64,000 bases of DNA from Streptomyces sp. SID12501 (GCF_010550245.1 NZ_JAAGLU010000011.1:124001-188000); one strand, 5' to 3'; shown: positions 29,499 to 38,770, counted from the stretch's first letter. Numbers and translations: made by a program. The notes: generated by a model not told the origin, from the letters alone.

Positions 29499-30121
29499 GC
29501 GGGGCGGCCTTTCGAGGCGGGTGCTGTGGTCGATACGGGTGCTGTGGTCGGGGCAGTCGCTCCAGCGGCCTGCGCCTTGTGGAGAGCGACAGCCTGCTGG
29601 AACCGGTTCTGCGCGACGGCCTGCTGAAGGCGCGTCTGGGCGGGTGCGCGCCAGATGTGGCAGATGGCGAGCGCGAGGGCGTCGGCGGCGTCGGCCGGTT
29701 TGGGGGGCGCGTCGAGCCGGAGCAGCCGGGTCACCATCGCGCCGACCTGGGCCTTGTCGGCTCGTCCGCTGCCGGTGACGGCGGCCTTGACCTCGCTGGG
29801 GGTGTGCAGGGCGACGGGAATGCCGCGCCGGGCCGCACACAGCATCGCGACAGCACTGGCCTGGGCCGTGCCCATCACCGTACGGACGTTGTGCTGACTG
29901 AACACCCGCTCCACAGCGACGACTTCGGGCCGATGCTCGTCGAGCCACCGCTCGATGCCCTGCTCGATCGCGACGAGACGCATGCCCAGTTCGGCATCGG
30001 CGGGCGTACGGACGACACCGACGCCCACCATCGTCAGCGGGCGCCCGGGGACGCCCTCGACGACGCCGACCCCGCAACGGGTCAGTCCCGGGTCGACTCC
30101 GAGTACGCGCACCCGCCCCAC
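29495..30121 (-). CDS. ruvC: crossover junction endodeoxyribonuclease RuvC
   Basis: RuvC resolves Holliday junctions. The 208-aa protein has the first catalytic Asp in VLGVDPGLTRCG, the VAVERVFSQHNVRTVMGTAQA glutamate region, TPSEVKAAVTGSGRADKAQV and the final acidic pair in PADAADALALAICH. After ~residue 165 there is an Ala/Thr-rich tail absent from E. coli RuvC. GTG at 30121 is used; another GTG three codons later is possible. No actinobacterial SOS box is visible upstream. Confidence 0.96.
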   Translation of the reverse strand: MGRVRVLGVDPGLTRCGVGVVEGVPGRPLTMVGVGVVRTPADAELGMRLVAIEQGIERWLDEHRPEVVAVERVFSQHNVRTVMGTAQASAVAMLCAARRGIPVALHTPSEVKAAVTGSGRADKAQVGAMVTRLLRLDAPPKPADAADALALAICHIWRAPAQTRLQQAVAQNRFQQAVALHKAQAAGATAPTTAPVSTTAPASKGRPA

Positions 30122-30194
30122 CCCTCTGTCCGGTCGCGGTCCGTCGACGGTGATCTTTGACTGCCGTCAGGCTATCCGCTGCCACTGACAACAG

Positions 30195-30230
30195 CGGCGG
30201 GCCGGTGGGACGTGTCCCACCGGCCCGCCG
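30195..30230 (-). terminator. terminator downstream of yebC-like gene
   Basis: Arms 30195-30211 and 30214-30230 form a perfect 17-bp GC-rich stem 24 bp after the stop of the YebC-family gene and before the ruvC start. It probably ends the pdxST-yebC transcript. Confidence 0.8.
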
Positions 30231-30253
30231 GAACCGCTCGCTTCGAGCCGGCG

Positions 30254-31006
30254 CTACGCGTCGACCTTCTCCATGACCTCGTCGCTGACGTCGAAGTTGG
30301 CGAAGACGTTCTGCACGTCGTCGCTGTCCTCGAGCGCGTCGATCAGTTTGAAGATCTTCCTGGCGCCGTCCTCGTCCAGTTCGACCTGCATGGTCGGGAC
30401 GAAGTTGGCGTCGGCCGAGTCGTAGTCGATGCCGGCCTCCTGGAGCGCGGTGCGCACCGCGACCAGGTCGGTGGCCTCGGAGATGACCTCGAAGGACTCA
30501 CCGTGGTCGTTGACCTCCTCGGCGCCGGCTTCCAGCACGGCACCCAGGACGTCGTCCTCGGCCAGCTCACCCTTGGGGACGACGATGACGCCCTTGCGGT
30601 TGAAGAGGTACGAGACGGAGCCGGGATCGGCCATGTTGCCGCCGTTGCGGGTCATGGCGACACGGACGTCCGAGGCGGCGCGGTTGCGGTTGTCGGTGAG
30701 GCACTCGATGAGCACCGCGACACCGTTGGGGCCGTAACCCTCGTACATGATCGTCTCGTAGTCGGCGCCACCGGCTTCGAGGCCGGCGCCGCGCTTGACC
30801 GCGGAGTCGATGTTCTTGTTCGGAACCGAGCTCTTCTTGGCCTTCTGGATGGCGTCGAACAGCGTGGGGTTGCCGGACACGTCGGCGCCGCCCGTACGTG
30901 CCGCAACCTCGATGTTTTTGATCATCTTCGCGAAGAGCTTGCCGCGCTTGGCGTCGATCACGGCCTTCTTGTGCTTCGTCGTAGCCCATTTAGAGTGGCC
31001 GGACAT
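30254..31006 (-). CDS. YebC/PmpR (TACO1) family protein
   Basis: The 250-aa protein begins MSGHSKWATTKHKKAVIDAKRGKLFAKMIK, the family signature, and continues with NPTLFDAIQKAKKSSVPNKNID, YEGYGPNGVAVLIECLTDNRNR and DPGSVSYLFNRKG. YebC proteins have been described both as transcriptional regulators and, more recently, as ribosome-associated factors that relieve stalling on proline-rich stretches. The spot between pdxT and ruvC is conserved in actinobacteria. It lies 48 bp after pdxT. Confidence 0.94.
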   Translation of the reverse strand: MSGHSKWATTKHKKAVIDAKRGKLFAKMIKNIEVAARTGGADVSGNPTLFDAIQKAKKSSVPNKNIDSAVKRGAGLEAGGADYETIMYEGYGPNGVAVLIECLTDNRNRAASDVRVAMTRNGGNMADPGSVSYLFNRKGVIVVPKGELAEDDVLGAVLEAGAEEVNDHGESFEVISEATDLVAVRTALQEAGIDYDSADANFVPTMQVELDEDGARKIFKLIDALEDSDDVQNVFANFDVSDEVMEKVDA

Positions 31007-31054
31007 CTGCCTGTCTCCTTCGCGTAACCCATCTCTGTACGAACCCCAGAGATC

Positions 31055-31696
31055 CTACAAGGACTCCGCTGTACGGTCCGCGCCCACCGCGCGTGCCATG
31101 TCGGCCCGCACCATGCCGACGAACAGGGAGTGGACGCGGTGGTCGCCGGTCAGTTCCGGGTGGAACGACGTGGCGAGCGCGTTGCCCTGGCGTACGGCGA
31201 CGATGTGACCGGCGTGCTCGGCGAGCACCTCGGCCTCGGCGCCCACGGACTCGACCCAGGGGGCACGGATGAAGACGCCCTCTACAGGATCGCCCGCTAC
31301 GCCCTTCACGTCGACCGCCGCTTCGAAGGACTCGTTCTGGCGTCCGAAGGCGTTGCGGCGCACGATCATGTCGATGCCGCCGACGGTCTCCTGACCCGAG
31401 CGCGGGTCGAGGATCTTGTCGGCGAGCATGATCATGCCGGCGCAGGTGCCGTACACGGGCATTCCGGCGCGCACGCGCGCGCGGAGGGGCTCCATCACGC
31501 CGAAGAGGACGGCCAGCTTGGAGATGGTGGTGGACTCACCGCCCGGGATGATCAGGCCGTCCACCTCGGCCAGTTCCTCGGGGCGCCGCACCGGCCTGGC
31601 CAGGGCGTCCGCCTCGGCCAGGGCGATGAGGTGCTCCTGTACGTCGCCCTGGAGGGCCAGGACACCGACGACGGGGGTGTCGTACATGGGTGACAT
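31055..31696 (-). CDS. pdxT: pyridoxal 5'-phosphate synthase glutaminase subunit
   Basis: PdxT releases ammonia from glutamine for PdxS. The 213-aa class I glutaminase has VGVLALQGDVQEHL, LIIPGGESTTI, the catalytic cysteine in PVYGTCAGMI, and the His-Glu pair in ATSFHPELTGD. It directly follows pdxS (5 bp gap), so subunits are made together. A second ATG three codons in (MYDTPVVGVL) is an alternative start. Confidence 0.96.
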   Translation of the reverse strand: MSPMYDTPVVGVLALQGDVQEHLIALAEADALARPVRRPEELAEVDGLIIPGGESTTISKLAVLFGVMEPLRARVRAGMPVYGTCAGMIMLADKILDPRSGQETVGGIDMIVRRNAFGRQNESFEAAVDVKGVAGDPVEGVFIRAPWVESVGAEAEVLAEHAGHIVAVRQGNALATSFHPELTGDHRVHSLFVGMVRADMARAVGADRTAESL

Positions 31697-31701
31697 GGCT
31701 G

Positions 31702-32616
31702 CTACCAGCCCCGGTTCGCGTAGCGCTCGGCTTCGGGGAGGGTGTCGCAGTTGATGCCGACCATGGCCTCGCCGAGGTTGCGGGACGCGTCCGCGATGAT
31801 CTTCGGGTCGTCGTAGAAGGTGGTCGCCTTCACGATGGCGGCGGCGCGCTTGGCGGGGTCGCCGGACTTGAAGATGCCGGAGCCGACGAAGACACCCTCG
31901 GCGCCCAGCTGACGCATGAGCGCGGCGTCGGCGGGGGTAGCCACACCACCGGCGGAGAACAGTACGACCGGCAGCTTGCCGAGTTCGGCGACTTCCTGGA
32001 CGAGCTCGTACGGGGCCTGCAGGTCCTTGGCGGCGGCGTACAGCTCGTTGTTGTCGTAGCCGCGCAGACGGGCGATCTCGTTCTTGATCTGCCGCAGGTG
32101 GCGGACGGCCTCGACGACGTTGCCGGTGCCGGCCTCGCCCTTGGAGCGGATCATCGCGGCGCCCTCGGCGATACGGCGCAGGGCCTCACCGAGGTTGGTG
32201 GCGCCACAGACGAAGGGGGTGGTGAAGGCCCACTTGTCGGAGTGGTTGACCTCGTCGGCGGGGGTCAGCACCTCGGACTCGTCGATGTAGTCGACGCCGA
32301 GGGACTGCAGGACCTGGGCCTCGACGAAGTGGCCGATGCGGGACTTCGCCATGACCGGGATGGACACGGCCTCGATGATGCCCTCGATCATGTCCGGGTC
32401 GGACATCCGGGCCACGCCGCCGTCCTTGCGGATGTCCGCCGGGACACGCTCCAGGGCCATGACGGCGACGGCGCCGGCGTCCTCGGCGATCTTGGCCTGC
32501 TCGGCGTTGACCACGTCCATGATCACACCGCCCTTGAGCTGCTCGGCCATGCCGCGCTTCACACGGGCGGTGCCGGTTTCGGGCGTCTGGGCGAAGTTGG
32601 AGAGCGTGCTGGACAC
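31702..32616 (-). CDS. pdxS: pyridoxal 5'-phosphate synthase lyase subunit
   Basis: PdxS condenses ribose 5-phosphate, glyceraldehyde 3-phosphate and ammonia to PLP. The 304-aa protein has KRGMAEQLKGGVIMDVVNAEQAKIAEDAGA, the catalytic-lysine segment VMAKSRIGHFVEAQVL, YIDESEVLTPAD and VCGATNLGEALRRI. The start is GTG (MSSTLSNFAQT) behind a GAGG site. It is first gene of the pdxS-pdxT-yebC unit. Confidence 0.97.
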   Translation of the reverse strand: MSSTLSNFAQTPETGTARVKRGMAEQLKGGVIMDVVNAEQAKIAEDAGAVAVMALERVPADIRKDGGVARMSDPDMIEGIIEAVSIPVMAKSRIGHFVEAQVLQSLGVDYIDESEVLTPADEVNHSDKWAFTTPFVCGATNLGEALRRIAEGAAMIRSKGEAGTGNVVEAVRHLRQIKNEIARLRGYDNNELYAAAKDLQAPYELVQEVAELGKLPVVLFSAGGVATPADAALMRQLGAEGVFVGSGIFKSGDPAKRAAAIVKATTFYDDPKIIADASRNLGEAMVGINCDTLPEAERYANRGW

Positions 32617-32764
32617 GGTTTGACCTCACTCGGTGAAAGAGGGTTGCTGCAGTACCGAGGAAACTGGAGGGAACCAGTCCACAGCAAGAGCCAATGGGGA
32701 GCCGGTGGATCGTTTTCGCCCCCGAGGCCGATTTTCGGTCCGCCCGGGGGCGGGGAAACCGCGT

Positions 32765-33319
32765 TTACGCCGGCGCACGCTCCGACAGTGCCGTCGGCGC
32801 CTCGTCGTCCATCTCGAACGCCAGCGGGAACGCCGCGTGCCCCGCCAGCCGGAACCAGCGCACTTTGCGATGCCGCCGCAACGCCCGCGCCGCCCGCACC
32901 GCGTCGTTGTGGAACCGCCGGGCCATCGGCACCCTGCGCACCGCCTCGGTCAGCTCACGCGCCGCCGCCTCCCCGCCGGGCACCTCCCGCACCGCCTCGA
33001 CCTGTGCCGACTCCCCGAAGACGGCCCGCAGCGCCTGGCTCAACTCGCTCTCGGCGACCTCCCGCTGCTCCTCCTCGGCCTGCCGCGCGGCGTGCGCCGC
33101 CTCGTACAGCACGATCGAGGCGGCCGGGTCGAGGACGCCCGACGTCGCCAGTTCCTGGGCGACGGAAGCCCGACGCAGCAACTGGGCGTCGAGACCGGCG
33201 CGGGTGGCGTCGATGCGGGCGTGCAGACGGTCGAGCCGCCCTGCGGTCCAGCTCAGGTAGAGGCCGATCGCGACGAGCCCGACAAGGATCCAGATGAGGG
33301 TTGGGGTCACGGGCGGCAA
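32765..33319 (-). CDS. LemA-like membrane-anchored protein
   Basis: The 184-aa protein has one N-terminal helix (TLIWILVGLVAIGLYLSWTAG) followed immediately by RLDRLHARIDATRAGLDAQLLRRASVAQELA, which resembles the start of the LemA helical domain, and then a charged helical region (EEEQREVAESELSQALRAVF). The C-terminal part carries VPMARRFHNDAVRAARALRRHRKVRWFRLAGHAAFPLAFE; LemA proteins end with a similar FHNDAV...YN..I...P segment. Function is unknown. It lies between pimA and pdxS on the same strand. Confidence 0.7.
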   Translation of the reverse strand: MPPVTPTLIWILVGLVAIGLYLSWTAGRLDRLHARIDATRAGLDAQLLRRASVAQELATSGVLDPAASIVLYEAAHAARQAEEEQREVAESELSQALRAVFGESAQVEAVREVPGGEAAARELTEAVRRVPMARRFHNDAVRAARALRRHRKVRWFRLAGHAAFPLAFEMDDEAPTALSERAPA

Positions 33320-33370
33320 CGCTACATGGGCGCTCCGCTGGTTCCGCGGAGTCCCTCACCTGGGCGTCCT

Positions 33371-33440
33371 CTGGGGGCTGCCGCCCCCAGGCCCCGCTTC
33401 GGCCTGAACGGCCTCGTCCTCAAACGCCGGACGGGCTGGA
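33371..33440. repeat. dispersed Streptomyces intergenic repeat, copy A
   Basis: This ~70-bp element starts with a CTGGGGGC/GCCCCCAG hairpin, followed by GCCTGAACGGCC and CCTCAAACGCCGGACGGGCT. A near-identical element is at 40703-40773. I recognise it as a repeat common in streptomycete intergenic regions. It lies just past the pimA stop and may act as a transcription terminator. Confidence 0.8.
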
Positions 33441-33454
33441 TGGTCCCGCCCCGC

Positions 33455-34624
33455 TCAGTCCCGGGCCGCCAGCCCCAATCGCGCCCGCAGCCCCGTCGCC
33501 GTACGCTCGTCCGCCGCGACCGCTGTCGTGCCGTCCGTCACCGTCTCGTACACGGACAGGATGTCCGCCCCCACCGTCGACCAGTCGAACCGCCGCACAT
33601 GGGCGCTGCCCCGCTCCCGCAGCTCCGCCCGGCGGGCGGGGTCGCCCAGCAGCCGTACGGCCGCGTCGGCCAGGGCGTCCGCGTCCTCGTTCGTGAACAG
33701 TTCGCCGGCCGCTCCCTGGTCCAGGACCTGGGCGAAGGCGTCGAGGTCCGAGGCCAGGACCGGTGCGCCCGCCGACAGCGCCTCGACCAGGATGATGCCG
33801 AAGCTCTCTCCGCCGGTGTTGGGGGCGATGTACACGTCCACACTGCGCAGCAGCCGTGCCTTGTCCTCGTCGCTGACCATGCCCAGGAACTCGACGCGCG
33901 AGCGCAGCTCCGACGGCAGGCCCTCCAGCGCCTCCTCCTCGTCGCCGCGGCCCGCGATCAGCAGCCTCGTCTCGGGGCGGGCGGCGAGGATCTTCGGGAG
34001 CGCCTTCATCAGGACCGGCAGACCCTTGCGGGGTTCGTTGATACGGCCGATGAAGCCGATCGTGTCGCCCTGCCACTCGGGCTTCGGCTTGGCCCCGGCG
34101 AAGGAGTCGACGTCCACACCGTTCGGGATGACGACCGCGTCGCCGCCCAGGTGTTCCACCAGCGTGCGCCGGGCGTACTCGCTCACCGCGATCCGGGCGC
34201 TGATCTTCTCCAGGGCGGCCTGCAGCATCGAGTACGCGGCGATCATGGCCCGGGAGCGCGGGTTCGAGGTGTGGAAGGTGGCCACGATCGGACCCTGCGC
34301 CGCCCAGCAGGCCAGCAGGCCGAGCGAGGGCGAGGCAGGCTCATGGATGTGGAGCACGTCGAACTCGCCGTCGTGCAGCCACCGTCGTACTCGTGCCGCC
34401 GACAGGAACCCGAAGTTGAGGCGGGCCACCGAGCCGTTGTACGGCACCGGGATCGCGCGGCCGGCCGAGACGACGTACGGCGGAAGGGGGGTGTCGTCGT
34501 CGGCGGGGGCGAGGACGGAGACCTCGTGGCCCAGACGGATGAAGTATTCGGCCAGGTCGCGGATGTGGAACTGGACGCCGCCCGGCACGTCCCAGGAGTA
34601 GGGGCAGACGATGCCGATCTTCAC
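33455..34624 (-). CDS. pimA: phosphatidyl-myo-inositol alpha-mannosyltransferase (PimA-type, GT4)
   Basis: PimA adds the first mannose from GDP-mannose to phosphatidylinositol at the inner membrane face. The 389-aa GT-B enzyme starts MKIGIVCPYSWDVPGGVQFHIRDLAEYF with the N-terminal Gly-rich acceptor loop. It has VLHIHEPASPSLGLLA, GFIGRINEPRKGLPVLMKAL and the donor-site EX7E motif region NTGGESFGIILVEALSAGAPVLASDLDAF. The GTG start overlaps the acyltransferase stop as GTGA. The order pgsA-acyltransferase-pimA is the same as in mycobacteria. Confidence 0.93.
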   Translation of the reverse strand: MKIGIVCPYSWDVPGGVQFHIRDLAEYFIRLGHEVSVLAPADDDTPLPPYVVSAGRAIPVPYNGSVARLNFGFLSAARVRRWLHDGEFDVLHIHEPASPSLGLLACWAAQGPIVATFHTSNPRSRAMIAAYSMLQAALEKISARIAVSEYARRTLVEHLGGDAVVIPNGVDVDSFAGAKPKPEWQGDTIGFIGRINEPRKGLPVLMKALPKILAARPETRLLIAGRGDEEEALEGLPSELRSRVEFLGMVSDEDKARLLRSVDVYIAPNTGGESFGIILVEALSAGAPVLASDLDAFAQVLDQGAAGELFTNEDADALADAAVRLLGDPARRAELRERGSAHVRRFDWSTVGADILSVYETVTDGTTAVAADERTATGLRARLGLAARD

Positions 34625-35568
34625 GAGGTCCCCTTCTCCGGATCATCGGCGGAATCCTTGACGGGATCCTTGGCGGGGTCGAGATCCGCGAGCCACAGCC
34701 GCTGCAGCATGTGCCAGTCCTCCGGGTGGTCGGCGATTCCCGTGGCGAAGGCATCGGCCAGCGCCTGTGTCATGACTGACGTCTTCTCGGCCTTCGTACC
34801 TGTCTCGGGTACCTCGATCGGGGGATGAATCCGTCCGCGCATGATCGGCGAGTCGTCGTACCACAGGGTCACCGGGATCAGGAGTGCGCCGGTCTGCTGG
34901 GCCAGCAGGGCCGGTCCGGCAGGCATCCGGGCAGCGTCGCCGAAGAACTTCACCTCGACGCCCGAGGCTGACAGGTCCCGGTCGGCGACCAGGCAGACCA
35001 GGCCGCCGTCCCTCAGCCGCCGCGCCAGGGTGCCGAACGTGGTGCCGCCGGTGTGCGGCAGGACCTCCATGCCCAGGCCCTCGCGGTAGGCGACGAAACG
35101 GTCGTACAGCGTCTCCGGCTTCAGGCGCTCGGCGACCGTGGTGAACGGTGTCTCCAGTTCGGTGGTGACCCAGGCACCGGCCAGGTCCCAGTTGCCCAGG
35201 TGCGGAAGCGCGATGACCACACCCCGGCCCGAGGCCAGACCGTCGGTCAGGTGGTGCCGGTCCTTCGGCTGGAAACCCGCCTTCACCCGCTCCGGGCTCC
35301 ACGCGGGCAGGCGGAACGACTCCATCCAGTAGCGCAGGTACGAACGCATGCCCGCGCGGGACAGTTCGGCGAGGCGCTCCGGTGTCGCGTCGGGCACCAC
35401 GCGCGCGTAGTTCGACTCGAGCCGCAGCACGCGCTCCCCGCGCCGTTTCCAGGCGAGGTCGGCGATGGTCCGCCCGAGCCGGACGGCGACAGGCTCCGGG
35501 AGCTTCTTGACGGCACTCCAGCCCACGGCGTACGCACCGTCGGTCAGCCGATCCCGCAGGTCGCTCAC
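34621..35568 (-). CDS. phosphatidylinositol mannoside acyltransferase (LpxL/HtrB-type)
   Basis: This 315-aa enzyme belongs to the lysophospholipid-acyltransferase superfamily and by context acylates the mannose of PIM1, like mycobacterial PatA. Visible features are RGVVIALPHLGNWDLAGAWV, which carries the His of the HX4D catalytic motif (HLGNWD), the FVAYREGLGMEVLPHTGG region, and GGLVCLVADRDLSASGVEVKFFG with GPALLAQQTGALLIPVTLWY. It starts GTG overlapping the pgsA stop and overlaps pimA at its end, so the three form one coupled unit. Confidence 0.92.
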   Translation of the reverse strand: MSDLRDRLTDGAYAVGWSAVKKLPEPVAVRLGRTIADLAWKRRGERVLRLESNYARVVPDATPERLAELSRAGMRSYLRYWMESFRLPAWSPERVKAGFQPKDRHHLTDGLASGRGVVIALPHLGNWDLAGAWVTTELETPFTTVAERLKPETLYDRFVAYREGLGMEVLPHTGGTTFGTLARRLRDGGLVCLVADRDLSASGVEVKFFGDAARMPAGPALLAQQTGALLIPVTLWYDDSPIMRGRIHPPIEVPETGTKAEKTSVMTQALADAFATGIADHPEDWHMLQRLWLADLDPAKDPVKDSADDPEKGTS

Positions 35569-36242
35569 GATGCCGTCCCGCTGCTCTGCGTGGTGCTACC
35601 GCTCTCGGCTGCCGCGTCGGCCTCCGCGGACTCCCGGCGGACCGTGACGACACGCTGGATCAGCGTGACCAGGCTGCCGACGGCGACGATCCACAGGGCG
35701 ACCGGCAGCAGGTACTGGATGCCGGGCACCCCGAACTTGTGCATACCCGAGAGACCGGCCGCGACCAGGGAGATCACCAGGCGCTCGGCGCGCTCGATCA
35801 GGCCGTTGACGGCGACCGGCAGGCCGATCGACTCGCCGCGCGCCTTGGTGTACGAGACCACCTGGCCGCTGGTCAGACAGAAGATGGAGACCGCGCACAG
35901 GACGATGTCGTTCCCGCCGCCCGCGTACCAGAGGGCGAAGCCGCCGAAGACCGCGCCGTCGGCCACCCGGTCGAGGGTGGAGTCCAGGAAGGCGCCCCAG
36001 CGACTGGAACGGCCCAGCTGGCGGGCCATGTTGCCGTCGACGAGGTCCGAGAAGACGAACAGCGTGATGACGATCGTGCCCCAGAAGAGCTCGCCCCTGG
36101 GGTAGAAGACCAGCGCGCCCGCGATCACTCCGGCGGTGCCGAGGAGCGTGACCGTGTCGGGGCTGACGCCCCGGCGGATGAGAAACGCTGCGAACGGTGT
36201 GAGGACACGCGTGAAGAATGCACGCGCGTACTTGTTCAGCAT
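35565..36242 (-). CDS. pgsA: phosphatidylinositol phosphate synthase (CDP-alcohol phosphatidyltransferase)
   Basis: Actinobacterial PgsA makes phosphatidylinositol phosphate from CDP-diacylglycerol and inositol 1-phosphate. The 225-aa membrane protein carries the full CDP-alcohol motif DG-X2-AR-X8-G-X3-D-X3-D in DLVDGNMARQLGRSSRWGA and FLDSTLDRVADG. About six helices are visible. I start at MLNKYARAFFTRVL; the upstream open extension is Arg-rich noise. It is the first gene of the PIM unit and divergent from the EF-G-like gene. Confidence 0.93.
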   Translation of the reverse strand: MLNKYARAFFTRVLTPFAAFLIRRGVSPDTVTLLGTAGVIAGALVFYPRGELFWGTIVITLFVFSDLVDGNMARQLGRSSRWGAFLDSTLDRVADGAVFGGFALWYAGGGNDIVLCAVSIFCLTSGQVVSYTKARGESIGLPVAVNGLIERAERLVISLVAAGLSGMHKFGVPGIQYLLPVALWIVAVGSLVTLIQRVVTVRRESAEADAAAESGSTTQSSGTAS

Positions 36243-36562
36243 GGCCTTCCCGAGGGTCGGTGTCGCCGTGCGGCCCCTACTGGCCACCGGCTGGCCCATC
36301 GTAGCCACGCGCGCGCGTGTGCGACGTTCGGGCACCCGCGCCCCCGTGTCACGGCCTGACGCCATCCGGGTCACAGCGGGATGTCGGCAGCCCGGATCAC
36401 CCCACGCACACCGTCCCGTGCGCGATCGCGTCCGTCGTATGGACGCGACGTGAGGCGAGTGCAAAGCTCGAAAGCACCGCGGGCGCCACCGGAGCCGCCA
36501 CCGCACGCGGCTTCGGCACGTCCGCGCCCACAGTGACCTCACCGTGCACGGGAGGCAGGACC
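36243..36562. other. divergent promoter region, pgsA / EF-G-like gene
   Basis: No gene is evident in this 320-bp gap. It holds a GC-repeat tract (GCGCGCGCGTG near 36310) and an 8-bp inverted repeat TCGCGTCC/GGACGCGA (36426-36433 and 36441-36448). A GGAGG ribosome site for the EF-G-like gene lies at 36551-36555. Promoters for both directions must lie here, but I cannot assign -10/-35 boxes with confidence. Confidence 0.5.
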
Positions 36563-38770
36563 ATGGGCGACAAGGCGAACGCACACCCCGGAGCCGCCGG
36601 CAGGGCTACGGCGGCCGACCACCCCGCATCCATACGGAATGTGGTGCTGGTCGGCCACTCCGGATCGGGCAAGACGACTCTGGTGGAGGCTCTCGCGCTG
36701 ACCGCGGGGGCCGTCAACCGGGCGGGCCGTGTGGAGGACGGCGGCACCGTCTCCGACTACGACGAGATCGAGCACCGGCAGCACCGCTCGGTACAGCTCT
36801 CCCTGGTGCCCGTCGAATGGGGCGGGTACAAGATCAATATTCTGGACACTCCCGGATACGCCGACTTCGTCGGGGAGCTCAGGGCCGGTCTGCGCGCGGC
36901 GGACGCGGCCCTTTTCGTCGTCTCGGCCTCCGACGGGGTGGACGGCTCGACGCGGATGGTGTGGGAGGAGTGCGCGGCTGTCGGCATGCCGCGGGCCATC
37001 GTCGTCACGCATCTGGAGTCCGCGCGCGCGGACTTCGACGACATGACGCGCACCTGCGCGGAGGCCTTCGGCGCGGACGACCCCGACGCCGTCCTGCCGC
37101 TCTACCTGCCGCTGCACGGCGCGCCCGGGCCGGACGGGCACGCGCCCGTGACCGGGCTGACCGGGCTGCTCTCACGGAAGCTGTTCGACTACTCCACCGG
37201 GGAGCGCAAGGAGGCCGAACCGGGCCCCGACCAGCTCCCGGCCATCGAGGAGGCACGCAACCGGCTCATCGAGGGGATCATCGCGGAGAGCGAGGACGAG
37301 ACCCTCATGGACCGCTATCTGAGCGGCGAGGAGATCGACTTCGGCACGCTGGTCGAGGACCTGGAACGCGCCGTCGCGCGCGGGACCTTCTTCCCCGTGC
37401 TGGCCGCCGCCCCCGCCGCCGAGGGTGCCCGGCAGGGCCTGGGCACGGTCGAGCTGCTGGAGCTGGTCACCGGGGGCTTCCCGACCCCGCTGGAGCGCGC
37501 GGCACCAGGGGTCACCACGGTGGACGGGCGCCCGCGCGAGCTGAGGCTCTGCGATCCGGACGGCCCGCTGGTCGCGGAAGTCGTGAAGACGGCCAGCGAC
37601 CCCTACGTGGGCCGGGTGTCGCTCGTCCGCGTCTTCTCCGGCACCCTGCGGCCCGACGAGACGGTCCATGTCTCCGGGCACGGACTCGCCGACCGCGGCC
37701 ACGAGGACCGTGCCCTCCACGAAGCCGACGCCCGCATCGGCGCCCTGTCCGCGCCCTTCGGCAAGCAGCAGCGCGCGCTCACGCACTGCATCGCGGGTGA
37801 CCTGGCCTGTGTGGCGAAGCTGAACCGGGCGGAGACCGGCGACACACTCTCCGCGAAGGACGACCCACTGCTGATGGAACCGTGGGAGATGCCCGACCCG
37901 TTGCTGCCACTCGCCATCCAGGCGCACAGCAAGGCGGACGAGGACAAGCTCTCCCAGGGCCTCGGCCGGCTCGTCGCCGAGGACCCCACCATGCGGCTCG
38001 AACAGAATCCGGACACCCACCAGGTGGTCCTGTGGTGCCTGGGCGAGGCCCACGCGGACGTCGCCCTGGAACGGCTGCGCAACCGGTACGGCGTCCAGGT
38101 GGATGTCGTACCGCACAGGGTCTCCCTACGGGAGACGTTCGGTGGCCGGTCGGCGGGGCGCGGACGTCATGTGAAGCAGTCGGGCGGGCACGGGCAGTTC
38201 GCGATCTGTGCGATCGAGGTGGAGCCGCTGCCCGGCGGTTCGGGCATCGAGTTCGTGGACAAGGTCGTCGGCGGCGCCGTGCCCAGGCAGTTCATCCCGT
38301 CCGTGGAGAAGGGCGTCCGGGCCCAGGCCGGCAAGGGCGTCGCCGCCGGGTATCCGCTCATCGACGTACGGATCACACTGCTCGACGGCAAGGCGCACTC
38401 GGTGGACTCCTCCGACGCCGCGTTCCAGACCGCCGGCGCGCTCGCGCTGCGCGAGGCCGCCGCCGACGCGAAGATCCATCTTCTCGAGCCCGTGGCCGAG
38501 GTGACGGTACTGGTCGGCGACGGCTACGTGGGGTCCGTGATGAGCGACCTGTCCGGGCGGCGCGGCCGGGTCGTCGGCACCGAGCAGGCCAGTGGCGGGC
38601 GGACCCTCGTACGGGCCGAGGTGCCCGAGATCGAGATCGGCCGGTACGCCGTCGATCTGCGCTCCCTCTCGCACGGCACCGCCCGCTTCGACCGCAGGTA
38701 CGCGCGGCACGAACCGATGCCACCGCAGATCGCCGAGAGGGTTCGCGAACAGGCCCAGGGCGCACCGTAG
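36563..38770 (+). CDS. elongation factor G-like protein (EF-G2/FusA2 type)
   Basis: The 735-aa protein has EF-G architecture: a GTPase domain (P-loop VGHSGSGKTTLVE, G3 LDTPGYADF), domain II (DPYVGRVSLVRVFSGTLRPDE), domain III (LSQGLGRLVAEDPTMRLEQN) and the IV-V module (HRVSLRETFG, GGHGQFAICAIEVEPL, YPLIDVRITLLDG). The P-loop has GHSGSGKTT instead of the GHVDHGKTT of true EF-G, and the G4 position reads VVTHLESARADF where NKxD or TKxD is expected. It is the paralogue group found with FusA2; its role in translation is unclear. ATG follows a GGAGG site. Confidence 0.88.
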   Translation: MGDKANAHPGAAGRATAADHPASIRNVVLVGHSGSGKTTLVEALALTAGAVNRAGRVEDGGTVSDYDEIEHRQHRSVQLSLVPVEWGGYKINILDTPGYADFVGELRAGLRAADAALFVVSASDGVDGSTRMVWEECAAVGMPRAIVVTHLESARADFDDMTRTCAEAFGADDPDAVLPLYLPLHGAPGPDGHAPVTGLTGLLSRKLFDYSTGERKEAEPGPDQLPAIEEARNRLIEGIIAESEDETLMDRYLSGEEIDFGTLVEDLERAVARGTFFPVLAAAPAAEGARQGLGTVELLELVTGGFPTPLERAAPGVTTVDGRPRELRLCDPDGPLVAEVVKTASDPYVGRVSLVRVFSGTLRPDETVHVSGHGLADRGHEDRALHEADARIGALSAPFGKQQRALTHCIAGDLACVAKLNRAETGDTLSAKDDPLLMEPWEMPDPLLPLAIQAHSKADEDKLSQGLGRLVAEDPTMRLEQNPDTHQVVLWCLGEAHADVALERLRNRYGVQVDVVPHRVSLRETFGGRSAGRGRHVKQSGGHGQFAICAIEVEPLPGGSGIEFVDKVVGGAVPRQFIPSVEKGVRAQAGKGVAAGYPLIDVRITLLDGKAHSVDSSDAAFQTAGALALREAAADAKIHLLEPVAEVTVLVGDGYVGSVMSDLSGRRGRVVGTEQASGGRTLVRAEVPEIEIGRYAVDLRSLSHGTARFDRRYARHEPMPPQIAERVREQAQGAP

